Part shown: positions 23,018 through 34,944 of the stretch, in pieces
Layout of the letters: the number at the start of each line of letters is the position of its first letter
How positions within the stretch are numbered: the stretch's first letter is position 1
Assembly (NCBI GenBank): GCA_021030905.1
Contig: JAGFMI010000014.1
Location: 434,001-498,000, forward strand
Direction of reading: 5' to 3'
DNA from: Pyrenula massariospora
Lineage: Eukaryota > Ascomycota > Eurotiomycetes > Pyrenulales > Pyrenulaceae
DNA length: 64,000 nt
Notes under the pieces: model-generated
The model's database searches: none
What the model saw: the letters and a program-made list of their open reading frames with translations, nothing else
What the model was told of the DNA's origin: nothing
Position numbers and translations under genes: made by a program

Positions 23018-23791
23018 GGTTGCTGCGGTTGAACTTAGATAGTCTGTGGGAGAGAAGTATCAGCATCAATTCAATCAAGTTCTTTTATGAAGGAGAGGTT
23101 GAGAGTAAGTTTGAAGCGGCTGGCATGAGCTGGGGGTTGCTGGAAGCTTCGAGAGTACTCAGGAAAGTGAAGCGAGCAGGCTGAAGGGGAGAGCGAAGAC
23201 TGGACTTACCGTAGGCTTCAGTGTGAACAATTGAATGAGCTTCGTCTGACACGGGGAGACTGTAAAGGTTTTCGAAGCAATTCAAGGAAGTGGCAGAAGG
23301 TGAGAGTTCTGGGCGAAGGTGAAGCTGAAGGTGCGCAAACAGAGGGCTAAAGAATTCTGGCGCTAGCGCGGACGAGATTTCCATCGGCTTCGATCCCCCA
23401 AAATTCTGCCACTCCGCAAATCCAGAAACGGTAGGCGGTCAGCTGCCGTGCTGCCAGGCAACCAACCTCTAATTCACTGCGGTCAAATTATGCGCCAATT
23501 CAGCCCCCACAGAGCACAATAGAAGGGGGAGGAAGCTTGGATAGGAGGCTGTAGCTTTCGATACGTTGTACTGTATATTCACTGGAATGGATACACGCCT
23601 GACTACTATCGCTTTTGGAGAGGCGTTGCTGGAAATCAGCTACCGTATGCTGCACACTAACCTCCCAACCAGAAAATGCTACTGAGAAGATGAGAACTTG
23701 TTATCCCCCTGCACATTAATGGATGTATGTGAAAACAAATAGCCGCCCGCATCAAAACGCTAATCGTAGAAATAACATGAAATGCATCTGC
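23018..23791. promoter_or_regulatory. hsp90 leader with intron and promoter; 3' side of bHLH gene
   Basis: The minus-strand hsp90 leader appears to contain an intron at 23044-23209. Upstream of it, around 23210-23520, would be the promoter; I saw no perfect three-unit heat-shock element by eye. The AT-rich part from about 23550 belongs to the 3' side of the bHLH gene. Confidence 0.5.
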
Positions 23792-25827
23792 TCATCTGGA
23801 TGCCACCGGATCACTGGTACCGTTGCTGTTACTGCCTGATGTCTCGGCCAGCTTCTTCTCTGCCACATCCAGTTTGGTTTGCGTTACAGCAAGCTGCGCC
23901 TGTAGGTCTTTTATGTAGATAATCGCCATCTCGACCGTGCTGGCCTTGCTGCTACCTTGATTAGCCGAACTCCCTTTGTCGATATCCACTTCTTCCTGAC
24001 TAGTTTTACCCTTCTTGGATGACACTGATGACGTTGGTAGGAGCGCTTCAATTTCTTTCAAAGCAGTGTTAATCCGGTTTCTCCTTCCCTGTTCCGCAAT
24101 CTTGTGGCTGGTTCGTTTTGAGCTCAAGTTTTCTGCCAACGCCTGCGGATACGATACCCCCGGGAGATGGGTGCCTTCCAAGATATTTTGATAATTGGAC
24201 TTCGAAGCCAGATACAATGCGGAGGTTTCAGCAGAAATGGGTGTCTTAGCAACGTTCACTGGCCATGTTAGTTTGCACATCAAAGATCTCACTCAAACTT
24301 ACCTCCGTGTGGAATCAAAGGTTTGATACTAGGACTTATCTTGGGCCTGAGAGCCGGGCTGATTTGAGAAGAGCCTGTATTTTGCCTCTTCTTTCCACCG
24401 CGACCGGCCGCGCCTTTAGCCGCCGAAGGTTGGGTGCTCTCCCGCGGGGACATCATTGGATCAATCTGAGGGCTGGTACCACCAGACGAAGCCGGCCTTG
24501 CACGCGGGGTTGCTTGGCCATTCAAATTCGGCGTTATTGCTGGCATAGTTGGCGTAGTTTGATCCTCATTCGCAATAACGCTTCCAGAGGTTGCTGCGTC
24601 AGGAAGCTGCAAATCTTCCATGTCGACCTTAGTTTGACCGTGTGGTACTGCTTCCCTTGTGTGCGGGGATATCACTTGTTTGTTCTGAAGCTTCATCAAT
24701 GTTGCTGGTGTAGCAGGCTCATTTCCGGACGAGATCGACTTGTCGTTACCTGCAATTGTCGGTGACCGGCCGCTTGATCGAGGAAGTGCAGGGGGCGGCA
24801 TCAACGCGTCTGTTAAGGGCTCTGGAGAAACAGAATCCTGCCCTGAACTCTCACTGCTTAAAATCCCGGAACTGTCTTTGGCATTTGGCATTGAAGTCCT
24901 AGCAGAAGCCATATATTTTTGGTTTTGCACCAGGGCCGCCACGACCGGCGAAAGGTTCGTAGACCCTCGTTTCTTCCTTGATTGCGGCTTCGTCATAGGG
25001 CTCTTGCCAACACTGCGTGCTCCAGACCGCGGGTTGTCACTTGGTTTGCGACGCGCCTTTTTGGTTATCGGGGTTGGAGGAGCAGAGAAAGCTGAATCTT
25101 GCGACTGAAAGTCAATAGGAGAAGCAGTGTCTGATCCATGCCGACTGTGCCCAATACGTTGTTTCTCTCGCGGATTTTGCGCTTCGATTGCTGGAGAGGT
25201 AAGCGGGCTAAAGTATTCGCCTGGCATGGCGTACTCGGGCATGCGGAGGGACAGATCGAGTGGTGTCACAGCAGGAGACACAAGAGGCGTGAATGAGGCC
25301 TACTTTCGGTTAGCAGGTGAGAAGACGTTACCGAGAAATCTGCTTACAGGATCATTGCCCGGATGCCGATGTGCTTCAAAACCTGGATGGGGATATGGAC
25401 CAGCACTGGTGTAATAAGCAGCACCTCCGTGCAACTCATCGCTAGTGGGTGTCGGTGGGATCACATGTTGCCTCTGGTAGGATGATCTTGGAGCCATATG
25501 TTGAGAAAGGCGGCCTGCTGCATCCATGGGCATTGAGGTCGGCGCGTTTGCAAAAGACGTGTTCCCTAATGACATTGTCGATGCCGATGCCTCCCATGAC
25601 ATCGTGCCTGGAACGGTTTCGCCGGTAGACGCCTGGAGACCCAGGTGTTCGATGTCGATCCCCTCCATGTTCGTGTCCAGACTAGCAGAGGCATCTCCGA
25701 TGTTTTCCAGCGTCGAAAATTCGGGATCGGGTTCGAGAAAACTTGTGAAGTCTTCATCAGTCAGCATATTTGCCATCGAGCCATCGTCAAGGTGCTGAGG
25801 CCATGTTGAGTGGGCTTCTTGATTCAT
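23792..25827 (-). CDS. nuc-1: bHLH phosphate-starvation regulator, NUC-1/Pho4/PalcA type
   Basis: Exons 25827-25348, 25299-24303 and 24258-23792 (phases match; 48- and 44-bp introns) give 647 residues. The C-terminal bHLH has the KRTSHKIAEQGRRNRINTAL basic region and helix 1 with the His-Glu-Arg contacts for CACGTG, a long polar loop (SSKKGKTSQEEVDIDKGSS), and helix 2 KASTVEMAIIYIKDLQAQL. The sequence PQALAENLSSKRTSHKIAEQ before and within it is characteristic of NUC-1/PalcA proteins, which switch on phosphatases and phosphate transporters under phosphate limitation. A conserved SFTPLVSPAVTPLD patch lies just after the first intron, and the N-terminus is acidic, a likely activation region. 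The remainder is Ser/Pro-rich and disordered. Control by a cyclin-CDK pathway is known for the family and not visible here. Confidence 0.9.
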
Positions 25828-26962
25828 CGCAGGAGGAACCGAGAGCGCACACGATCGTCGCTGATAGGTGCCGCAAGTGGCTTGCGGCAGAGGGAGTTGG
25901 GGCCGTCAATTTGACAGCTCTATCGTATGTCCATCTCGAACATGAGAGGGACTTGCGAAGGCGAGCGTCCAACGAGGTGTTTGTTGAAAGACGAAAGCTT
26001 CAAGGGAGTCAGGAGAGGGTTTGAGAAGTCGTGGCGACGGCGCAAACCGGTTGACACGCCTGAGGTGTGGAGGAGAGCGGGAGGATGAAATGGGGGTGGG
26101 AGCGAAAGTGCAGAGGGGGAAAGTCGATTGGCCTGTGGGAGGGGTCACCCCCAGAACGCCACTGCGCCCACACCTGCTGATATCGACAAAAGCTCCCCAC
26201 CTCACGGCCTTCACCTCCAAATGTGAGATTGTGCGCCCGCTAAACCCCCCACTATGCCCCTCACAGTCTGGCCATCCCACCGTCGCAGACTCCACCCTTC
26301 ATCACCTCGAAGCCCCGAGTAATCGCCAGAGCAGCGATCATTTGCTCTCCCTCGCCGACTTTACCGATCCCGGTCTACTGAAGGGCTCCAGGTACCCTCA
26401 AACCGCTGCACGACATGAAAACCGCATCAAACGCTTGGACTAGAAGTCTGTAAGATCCGATCTCACAGAACTCGTAGCTTCATCGCGATCACTGGAGGCC
26501 AGCAGGTAGGTCTTCGGAGATGACTAAGTATTACCTATTAGATAGGCTATTCGCCGACCATTAAGCTAAAGGTAAGGTGGATAAATTTTCGAGTCAAGCT
26601 TGCATTTATATCTCTCACGGTGTTGCTGTGCCATATACTACTTGCACGAATCTAAGTCACGAAAAATTCACCTCCCTTGAGCTCCATACTACTTGCTGCC
26701 AGCGGTGACAAATATTCAACCTGCTTTGAAAGGTGGCAACGACTGATCAGTCATCCCTGCGAACCGTCTCGATCTTTATGCACACTTGACACTGAAATTC
26801 CTGTACTGGACATCTCTGTAGAAACCCCCGAAATACGAGGCTTGGTGAAGAGTTTCTTAATCCGTGGATCCTATTACGTGCTCACGGTGCGGTCTCTTCT
26901 GCACGCCTGAATTTCCTTTTCTTGGTCCATTGAGCTGGCTCTGTGTATTATCAAATTCCACT
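25828..26962. other. intergenic, divergent promoters of nuc-1 and TPR gene
   Basis: About 1.1 kb between divergent genes. The overlapping frames at 25906-26443 are opposite-strand shadows of composition. No gene was seen. Confidence 0.5.
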
Positions 26963-28648
26963 ATGTCGAAACCGAAGACCTTCTTGAAGCAGGGCAAAGG
27001 GCCAAAGAAACACCGAGAACAGGTATGCCAGACTAGATTGCAGCCGAACGTGGACTGACATTATTATAGTTACCAGAGACAGCAGATGAATTCCTTGCTG
27101 GTAGGTAAAAAGCTCCGATTTGCAGGAATATATGCTGACCCTTCCAGCCGCTGTCGAACAAGAAGAAGCTGGAGAAAAGTGGCGTGCCGGAGATGCGGCT
27201 AAATCGATGCGATTCTTTTCAAGAGCCATTGATACGTATGGACAGGGCCTAAATCGATATCCTGCAAATTTCGATCTTGCCTACAATCTTTAAGTGACCA
27301 TAACTCTCAAGACTAAATAACGTTTTCTAATAATACACCCAGAGCTCGAATAAAGTACGAAATCGCAACACATCCCATTCTGGTCACACAAATCCATCGT
27401 CCGATCGTTGATGTGCTCGTAGAAGCCTTAGAATCGCACCATTATGCCCTGAACCTCAACAATGATAACGCAGATGCACTTTTCAACACAGCGCAAGTCA
27501 TGACTAGCATCGCGGAAGAAAGCGCAAAGGACGAACATCGATCTGATACCGACGCGCTGCGGTACTTAGCTGAAGCTCTCGACATGTTTCAGAAGTGCTA
27601 CTTGATCCAGGAATCGCAATACAGACAATTCCAGGAGCAAGTGGCTGCTGCTGCTACTATTACTACTGAAGATACAGCAATGGAAGACTCCCAAATGCAG
27701 GATCAGCTATCAGGCCCGGGAAATGACCCCTTTATACCATCCAGCCAGGCAGGCGAGAAGGAACAGTGGGTCGCGATCGAAGAACCCGTAACGTCTTCTA
27801 CTCTCCTGGACACCGCCCTCGCCCAGCTTGCCACTCTCACCACCTATTGTAGCCTCCTCTCTAATACCTCAATCATAGCGCCGTCGAAAGACCTACCCTG
27901 GATCGAGTCTTTCTACTTCACATCCCTCTATGCAAAACTTGAAAATACTCAGTATAATTCGCCGGCCTCTACCCGTCAACCTGAGGTTGCGCTCGCTATA
28001 GCCTGTTTCTTCGCAACCTTCACCGAAGCTCGGTTCCGCCAGGACCTGATCGACACTCAGACCTTCAAGCACGACCTCGACGATGCATTTACATTTCGCG
28101 ATGCCGTCAAAAGCTCCTATGAAATGTATCAGAGCCATGCGGACGCACTGCAATCTTTCAATTCAGCCGTTGCGGAAAGTCCGCTTGGATCTTCTGACGC
28201 CTCCCTCCAGCTCCGCTGGCAAGCTCTTTCCTCCGCCTTTGCGCTCCAAGCCAAGGCGAGCCAGAATTCCGATATCCCCGCGGAAGACATTCCAGGAACG
28301 CATGCGCAACGTGGCGATATCTCACTGCTCCAGTATCAATTAGGTCGTCCGCCGTGGAACTACGCGCCAGCGACGAAGAATGCAGCGACACTGCTAAATA
28401 ACGCAAAGACGTTTTACGCAAATGCCGAGAAGTTGGCAAGAGATGAGGTTGAGAGGAGGAAGCTAGGGGTGAAAAGAGCGATAGTGCAGATCTTGCAGGG
28501 AGGAGGAGATGGACCGGTGGACGAGAGCTTGAAGGGAGCCCGAGAGGGGTCGATCGGGAAAGCACTGGAAGAGATGGTAGAGGAGGATTTACTACTAGAT
28601 GATGATAGAAATATGGTGATGGGAGCTCTTGCCGGTAGGGCAAGCTAA
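26963..28648 (+). CDS. TPR-type protein of unknown function with an abnormal splice donor
   Basis: Exons 26963-27022, 27070-27100, 27148-27289 and 27343-28648 give 512 residues in frame. The protein starts with a basic tail (SKPKTFLKQGKGPKKHREQ), followed by helix pairs of TPR character (GDAAKSMRFFSRAIDTYGQG, then ALESHHYALNLNNDNADALF and further helices to the end), and closes with an acidic patch. TPR proteins mostly scaffold complexes; no partner can be named. The odd point is intron 3: the reading frame and protein continuity (AYNL-ARIKYEIA) require the donor to be at 27290, where the sequence is TTAAGT rather than GTAAGT. The acceptor (CACCCAG) and branch point (CTAAT) look normal. Read through, the frame meets TAA at once. 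Confidence 0.7.
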
Positions 28649-30603
28649 GCCTCACTCAGTAGAAAGCGTCTAGATGTAGTTTTCATGTTGATCTGGGAGT
28701 ATCGATTCTCAAAGCCAAAATATGGAGCGAATATATAACTTCTGAACTTGAATGGAAACCTCATAGAAACCCCCTGCGGCAGGCTTCAGCAAACACAATC
28801 TAATGAGGTTGATAGCAGCTCGTTACAGTGATAAAGGCGTATTTGCTAGGCTGCTCTCACACGAGCCCTAAACTGAAATTTCATTTACCTACTCATATGT
28901 AGTTAACGGTCACGCTGTGCCAATGTACTCCAAACCCCAATCCCGCACCAGCTAACGAGCGATGTAAGTTTCGCCTGTGACGCAGGGCACATGCACGCAT
29001 GCAAGATACACTTCCCATACGATCGGCTGGTGTGCCGGGACGCTATCAGATCCAATGACTGTACTAGTACCTACGGTTGAATTGAGCCTTTGGTGTAGTG
29101 CGTAGCTAACGTTACCTAGCGCAGCCGCTGATGAGGTTGTTCCTGGCGATGTGGTTGAGATCGTCCGCTTGGGTTTGGATCGGGTCGGGGGGACGACGAG
29201 ATGCTGTGCTACCTCGATGATGCTCATTTGATACTTTTAGAGCGGTATGAGGCTGTAGGATAGAAGGGTGGATGATTTGAAGGAATACTGCGTGCTGTGA
29301 AGATTAATGCAAAGGGTAGTGGCGTGAGGAGCAGGTAGTACGTTGAAGGGCGGGTGTGTTCAAGATATGAAGCGGTCAGGTTTGCATAAGTATTTCAGAC
29401 AGGAAAGGCAAATGATATTGGTTAGAACTTATTATTTATAGAATGTTCATACAGCAACGGGTCTAACGTTTCTCTCCAAGACCGGTGTGTCTTTGTAAGC
29501 TCTACATCGGATATGCCTGTTATGTTCAGTATGACAGCATTAGAGAGCGTGAATCGGAAGGCTTGGAGGTTTATGATATCCACCACAGAGTTACACAACG
29601 TTTGACGTCCCCATTGGAGCGCGGCTTGGTCCGATTCAGGAGAACATCGACATCTTGCAGCAAAGACAAAAATAGACTTTGGAGAAGGGGGTACGTTAAG
29701 TTCATGAGACAGCTGCAAGGTGAGGTTAAGAAACAGACAATCCTCAGGGTTTCTAGGCAGGTAGCCATCTCATTGACCGATTCTACACCGCACAGGAAAG
29801 GAGTCCAGGATTCATCACGTTCCCGTTACTAACACACAGACATGTGGCACGCACGGAAAGAGTCGAGATGGTGGTGTTGTACTGAACGCCGAGACCAAGG
29901 TCGAGACTGGGGTAAATTGCCGAAAAACGTGGCAGCAGGGGCACTATTGCCCAGGGGCGCCTTAACCGTGTAACCATTGGCGGTGGTCGAAGGGGGCGTC
30001 TTGAAAAAGGGAGAGAATGCGGCATGGCATCCCGTCGCAGGCTGGAACCAGGCCCGCAATCGGTTACGGGCGGCGTGCGAAGCGAAGACTGACAAAAAAG
30101 CAACACCCGGCTCAACCGCTCTCGCTCCCTCGATACGGCGTGTCCCTCCTTTGTAATATCCTCGCTGACGGCCCCTCCCTGTGCTGTCCACAATATCTCC
30201 TTGCTGCTAAGTCATCAGCATCTGCAAAGCAACTTCAACCTTCGACTCACCGCTCGCACGCAATAACCATATCCATCAATCCGAGATCGTCGTTACTATC
30301 GCCTAGGATTCTCCGTCCGTGAAACAGGCGGTGCTCGTTAGCCCTATCGAGCCTCAAGTCCTTTCCCCCTTGACTCAAACCCCTCCCGTACCTTCACCAT
30401 TCCTCTTCAGCTTCAAGACCGGACGATCTCTCCTACACATCCTGACTCCTTCGGTGGGTCAACTGACGTTGTTCGCCGTCAAACCTGCTCTTGGCCACGT
30501 CGCGAGGTCGTGCAGTGTCCACCTTCTTCCCTGCCAAACTGACGAACCCTCACATTTCTACTTTTAACAACGATATTCCTCACACATTTCTAAACCAGCC
30601 TCC
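28649..30603. other. intergenic, long upstream region of the 30.6 kb gene
   Basis: Nearly 2 kb. It contains one small minus-strand frame (28952-29227, listed separately) and no other support. The part from about 29800 is GC-rich with several short upstream frames and is probably promoter and leader of the next gene. Confidence 0.45.
28952..29227 (-). CDS. Possible small hypothetical protein
   Basis: A 91-codon frame beginning MSIIEVAQHLVVPPTRSKPK, mostly Ser, Thr, Val and Ala. No domain, signal peptide or repeat is visible. It is isolated in a 2-kb intergenic stretch, and the only evidence is a clean ATG frame of modest length, so it may be chance. Confidence 0.2.
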   Translation of the reverse strand: MSIIEVAQHLVVPPTRSKPKRTISTTSPGTTSSAAALGNVSYALHQRLNSTVGTSTVIGSDSVPAHQPIVWEVYLACVHVPCVTGETYIAR

Positions 30604-31107
30604 ATGTATAAAAACATGTCGCGTCGCTCTCTTGAGTCCGAACGCCCCATAATGGCTCCTAGCGTAAGCCCCTCTCTCCCTTCATCAGACCCAGCTACAG
30701 ATATCCCCCCAAATCCCGTACAACCAGAGAACCCTGAACAACCATCTCACACCTCCCCATCTGCACAGCTCTCCTCCAAACGCACTTCGGTCCGCTTCTC
30801 CACCTATAGCGCTTCCCCGTCCTTCGCCTCTGAGCAGAGCACCGATACTGCCAACACCGCAATGGCCGAGATCAAAGAGCTTACCGACGGCCTGGACCGC
30901 CTCGACAACAAACCCCTTCAGCAACAACGCTTCGTCCCTTCCGCAGAGAAGACTGATGATTTGAGTAAGCTGGCGCTGGGTGCGAAAGTCGATCGTGCAC
31001 TTGGAAGAAGGATGAGCGGTCAGGATGCGGTCATGAAGAAGGGGAAGCCGACGACGCCAACGACGGAGATTATGAGCGAGAAGGCGGCTCTTGAAAGAGC
31101 GTCTTGA
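30604..31107 (+). CDS. Conserved disordered fungal protein
   Basis: Single exon, up to 167 codons; Met1, Met5 or Met17 could be the start. The first two thirds are Ser/Pro/Thr-rich and disordered (PSVSPSLPSSDPATDIPP). The C-terminal part, DLSKLALGAKVDRALGRRMSGQDAV, is amphipathic and resembles a block I know from unannotated Pezizomycotina proteins. There is no catalytic motif, membrane segment or signal peptide. It may be a small phospho-regulated adaptor, but that is conjecture. It has a long upstream region with several short upstream frames, which suggests a long leader. Confidence 0.6.
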   Translation: MYKNMSRRSLESERPIMAPSVSPSLPSSDPATDIPPNPVQPENPEQPSHTSPSAQLSSKRTSVRFSTYSASPSFASEQSTDTANTAMAEIKELTDGLDRLDNKPLQQQRFVPSAEKTDDLSKLALGAKVDRALGRRMSGQDAVMKKGKPTTPTTEIMSEKAALERAS

Positions 31108-32218
31108 AGGAGACATACTTGGGTGATAAAGTTACAATCTACTGAGCGTCTGGATGCAGCGGATGGACTTCTCAGCAACCATGGTGATAGATCCACAGAA
31201 GGACGACGACAAGAAGAAGAAGATTGCAATCTGGCAACGAAGCTCTCATACTAGACTCGGAGTCGATCTTTTTCGGGAAAGAGTTGAAACATGTATCAAT
31301 TTATTTCCTAGTTCGAGGCGTCAGGGAAGACTTGTTTTGTTCCAAGCGATTACGGCCAATAGCCTCTACATCTGTTTACTCGTCAAGACCTATCGCAAGT
31401 CCTGCCACAATGACCATCAAATCTAGAACCTTTATTATCTCTCAGCGCGCCTTTTCTCTTCACTATCGACTATGTTGATTCAAACTCATTCTATCCTCTC
31501 CTAACGCCTCCGCAGTACAATGCATGCTAAGTTAAACTACAGCTTCAACCCCTGAACTCGTTTCCTCATCCACCTACTTCTCACTCATATCCCCTCTCGC
31601 CTCTCCTCGCTTGCCCAATATCATCCATACCATCCCAACACCAAATTTTAAACTTTATAAGTATGTCCAACAAGCGGAATGAAATCGAATCTCACTTATC
31701 GACAGCACAGCACAAACTTGGAACGAGATGTACATACCGTTCAGCACGGTCTCCTACCCCCCTCTCCCCAGCTCTTTGTTAAGGGACTGCTAACACCACA
31801 CTCTTCCACAGGCCATCCTACTAACCCGAATCCCAGAACTCATCCATCACCGACCGAACTCCTTACACGCCGAACCTCCTTCGACCCTCAGATCCCCATT
31901 CTTGTAATGCGCAACGCAACGCGACCGCCGTCTCTCTTCCCTTCTTCCTCCCACCCAGCTTATCTACATACACCTATGCTAAGCAGGACTTGGATCTTTT
32001 CCGGCCTCCCTTTGCTTGGTCTGTGGTATGCTATACTCTACTTTACCCAACGCCCAATCCATCACATACATACCAACCCTCCCTACCTCCCCCCAAAGGC
32101 CCGAATCAACCTGTCGCGGTCTAATCCCGTTCTAGTTGATCGATCGACATCCATACTCCTCCCTGGTAGAGCCTTCAAGCACCTGCTTCGCTTCTTCCAT
32201 CTCGTCTTGAAAACTCTA

Positions 32219-32219
<1 letters not shown>

Positions 32220-32249
<30 letters not shown>

Positions 32250-32250
32250 G
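32220..32250. repeat. Tetranucleotide microsatellite (CTGT/CTAT)n
   Basis: Five uninterrupted CTGT units followed by CTAT and CTGT-like units. Such tracts change length easily; here it is intergenic. Confidence 0.9.
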
Positions 32251-32386
32251 TATAGCAAAAGTCCACCGTGTCTATCCCCACAGAACAGTTCCGATCTGAT
32301 CCTCCGAAATGAAACGTAACGAAACAAATCGAAGGGACGTCCTTGTTGGGGAAGGGCGCCGTCCTATCCAATTAGATAGAAACCCA

Positions 32387-32404
32387 CCTACCTACCTACC
32401 TACC
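32387..32404. repeat. Tetranucleotide microsatellite (CCTA)n
   Basis: Four and a half CCTA units, intergenic. A similar short CCTA run occurs near 18955. Confidence 0.85.
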
Positions 32405-32909
32405 GAGAGGAAAGAATAAAGCGTACAGGGTTGATCACAGGTTTCTAACTTAGAAGCACACCAACACCCGGAGTTTACCTGACATGACCAAAGCAAAGCA
32501 CACTCCCCTACCCGCGAGATACGACAAACATATTCCCGAAGGGTAGGGCGTGCCTTACCGCATATCCGGATAGAGGGATTGTGTAAGACGAGATTGTTCG
32601 GCGGGCTCTACCTGTGGACGGGGGGAAGGATGGGTATTGATGCTCTGGTTAGAGATTAAGGATATGGTAAGGTAGAGGATGGATGATAGGAAGTCAGGTC
32701 GGATCAATAGCCTCGCTTGGAGGCTTGTCTTGAGAAAGAGTATCTCCAGCTGAATTCCCCCCGCAAGTCTCACCGATATTAGGTAGGGTAGCAAGCTCTA
32801 TCACCATGCCATGAGATGCGTGCAAGCACACTGTCTTAACCCGACACACTCTCCTCTTCTTCAAACACAGATCTTCACTCCCATCCCCACCCCTCCCAGC
32901 ACTACCTAC

Positions 32910-34944
32910 CTAACTCCACCCCCCAAACCCCAACGATCTCGCAACCCAATACCCCAACCCCCCCACCACCCCCAAACTCCCCACAACCTGCAGCGCCACC
33001 CACCCGCCATCCCTCAGACTATCCCTCCACCTCAGTATCCCCAGCGGGTCCTGCACCGCCGCCTGCCGATACGCAAACGCATACCTCACATCCCTCTTCG
33101 CCGCCCCCGCAGTAGTAGGACTCCGGCTCCCATCAAACGGCACCAGCCTCCCGTCCTTGACTTCCTCGCCCATCCGGTCGACGAGCCAGAGCGCGCGCTC
33201 CCCCTTGGCCAGGGCCTCGAAGCGTTCGCGCTCGCGCTGCAGGCTCCGCTGGAGCTCGGCCGCCCACTCCGCGAGCCGGATCTGGGCGAGGGCCTCTTCG
33301 CGCTGGGTGTGGTCTGCTATTCGGGCGAGGGAGTGGCTGTTGGAGGGGTTTAGCGGGGGGTCGGCGGTGTAGGGGACAAGGACGCCGGAGTTTGAGAGGG
33401 GGGAGTGGATGGGGGAGGTTAGGGCGGAGGGGTGGAGGGATGAGACGGAGCGTGGGGAGGCGAGGTGTTGGTTGTGGTAGGAGAGGAGGCGTTTGGCGGA
33501 TGAGTGGCGGATGTAGGCCATATTCTCTTTGTCGAAGAGGCGGGATACGAGGAGGGTGAGCTCGGAGGGGAGGAGGGGCTGGATGTATTCGGAGGACATG
33601 AGGAGGGAGGCGTCCATGTTGTCTATGTCAGGGGAGTTGGTGGATGAGATTGCATAGGGTAGCTCATCGTCGGTGGAATTGGGAAGGGTACTTGGGATTA
33701 TTGATGCTTCGGTCAATCTAGCGTTGATGTCTGCCTTTAGAGCGGTAACCTCCTCTGGTGAACTGAGATCAGATTTTGATATCAGTGGGATTATGTTAGT
33801 TAGCTCCGCTAACTGTTTCATCTCGGATATGCCTGCTTGGAGAGAGTCTGCCTTCACGTCAGTCTATCATCAAAGGAGAGGAAAGCATGACTACCTCTCG
33901 AAAGTAGGTACAGGACTACGTCGACCTGAGAGCCTCCCCAACCACTCAGGAGGCCAATGAGATCGTTTTGGGTCGCTTTGCCAGAAAGCGCTGACCTTTG
34001 AAGTTGTCGGTGCATATATTGTAACAGTTCATCTGTGCCCGTCGCGCCAGTGTCAACGAAGCAGATGTTTCGTTCAAGTACCGAGTCTCCTGTGCTTTTT
34101 CTACTTCTGAAGCCCTTTCCAGAATCGAGGTCTGACCACCAAGAGGGGTATGGCTTGGTGCTGGCATATATCTCGGTCGTCGTCAAACGTCCAAAGGGCT
34201 TACTAGAGGAGACGCTGGTCGTGACTGGGTCGACATGTACGATGTCTTCACACATCTGCACCAATGATTTGATCAAAGATGTCTTCCCTAGGCCTGCTGG
34301 AAGTTAGCAGATTTAGCAAGAGACTGGCTAGGCAACGTACCCTTCCCACCCGCAAAAAGTATCTTTACACGGCCCATCTCTTTGCCTTTGGACGTAAAAG
34401 GTCGGCGGCTAGGCATTTTAATACTCGGCATGATAAGCTGAGGCGAGCTATCCTGAACATCCTCAGGAATTTCCTGCCCACCCTCCTCGGATTCTACGGC
34501 CTGGCTTTCGCCATCGTCTGTGGAAAATCCGAGCTCTGTCTGCCGAACGGATCGAGCAGACGTTGATTTGGGACTGCTTGGAAGGGAGCCATCTGCTGGA
34601 GATGCAATGAAGAGAGGTGTGAGTGGTTGAGAGAGAGGAGCTTCTGCATTGCTGATTGAAGGGCTTCGCTTTGAGGGGGATGCTGTTGGTGGATTCGGGT
34701 CTGAGTTAGGCGAAACTCCCGGCTCTTGGGAACTGTTCAAGGTGCTCTCAAGACTCTGCACACCATGAGAATCATCATCTTCGCGCTCTTCTTTCCTGTC
34801 ATATCCAGCACTAGTCCTGTTGCCTTTAGCTAGAAAGAAAGTAGTTGGTGCCGTAGATCGAGCCTCGGCGAAGGGCGATACACGTTCAACGAGCGAGCGT
34901 TTTCGAGGTAGCTGAGAAGACTCATGGGCACCAGCAGGCCTCAT
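32910..34944 (-). CDS. Septin-like P-loop GTPase with C-terminal membrane segment
   Basis: Exons 34944-34341, 34293-33895 and 33847-32910 give 646 residues; the first intron splits the P-loop codon and the second uses acceptor AAGGCAG. The N-terminal 180 residues are Ser/Pro-rich and acidic. The G domain shows KILFAGGKGLGKTSLIKSL (about 192-210, Walker A GxxGxGKTS), FVDTGATG (switch II-like), VDVVLYLLSRDSLQAGISEMKQL and IIPLISKSDL, the septin AKAD equivalent with Ser for Ala. A basic helix follows (LQRERERFEALAKGERALW), and the last 32 residues hold a hydrophobic, Gly-rich segment (WVALQVVGSLGVVGGLGYWV), unlike canonical septins, which lack a membrane span. Septins polymerise at membranes and septa; whether this one does is unknown. 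The start at 34944 is chosen because the upstream extension has no protein-like features. Confidence 0.8.

Larger units (their letters stand above)
31108..32909. other. intergenic with simple repeats
   Basis: About 1.8 kb between converging genes. It is pyrimidine-rich on the plus strand in the middle and carries two tetranucleotide repeats (listed separately). The frame 31679-32299 runs into one of them and is not protein-like. Confidence 0.5.

Noticed and set aside
31679-32299. 206-codon plus-strand frame
   Set aside because: Ends in the CTGT microsatellite, no domain, low-complexity Pro/His/Ser content.
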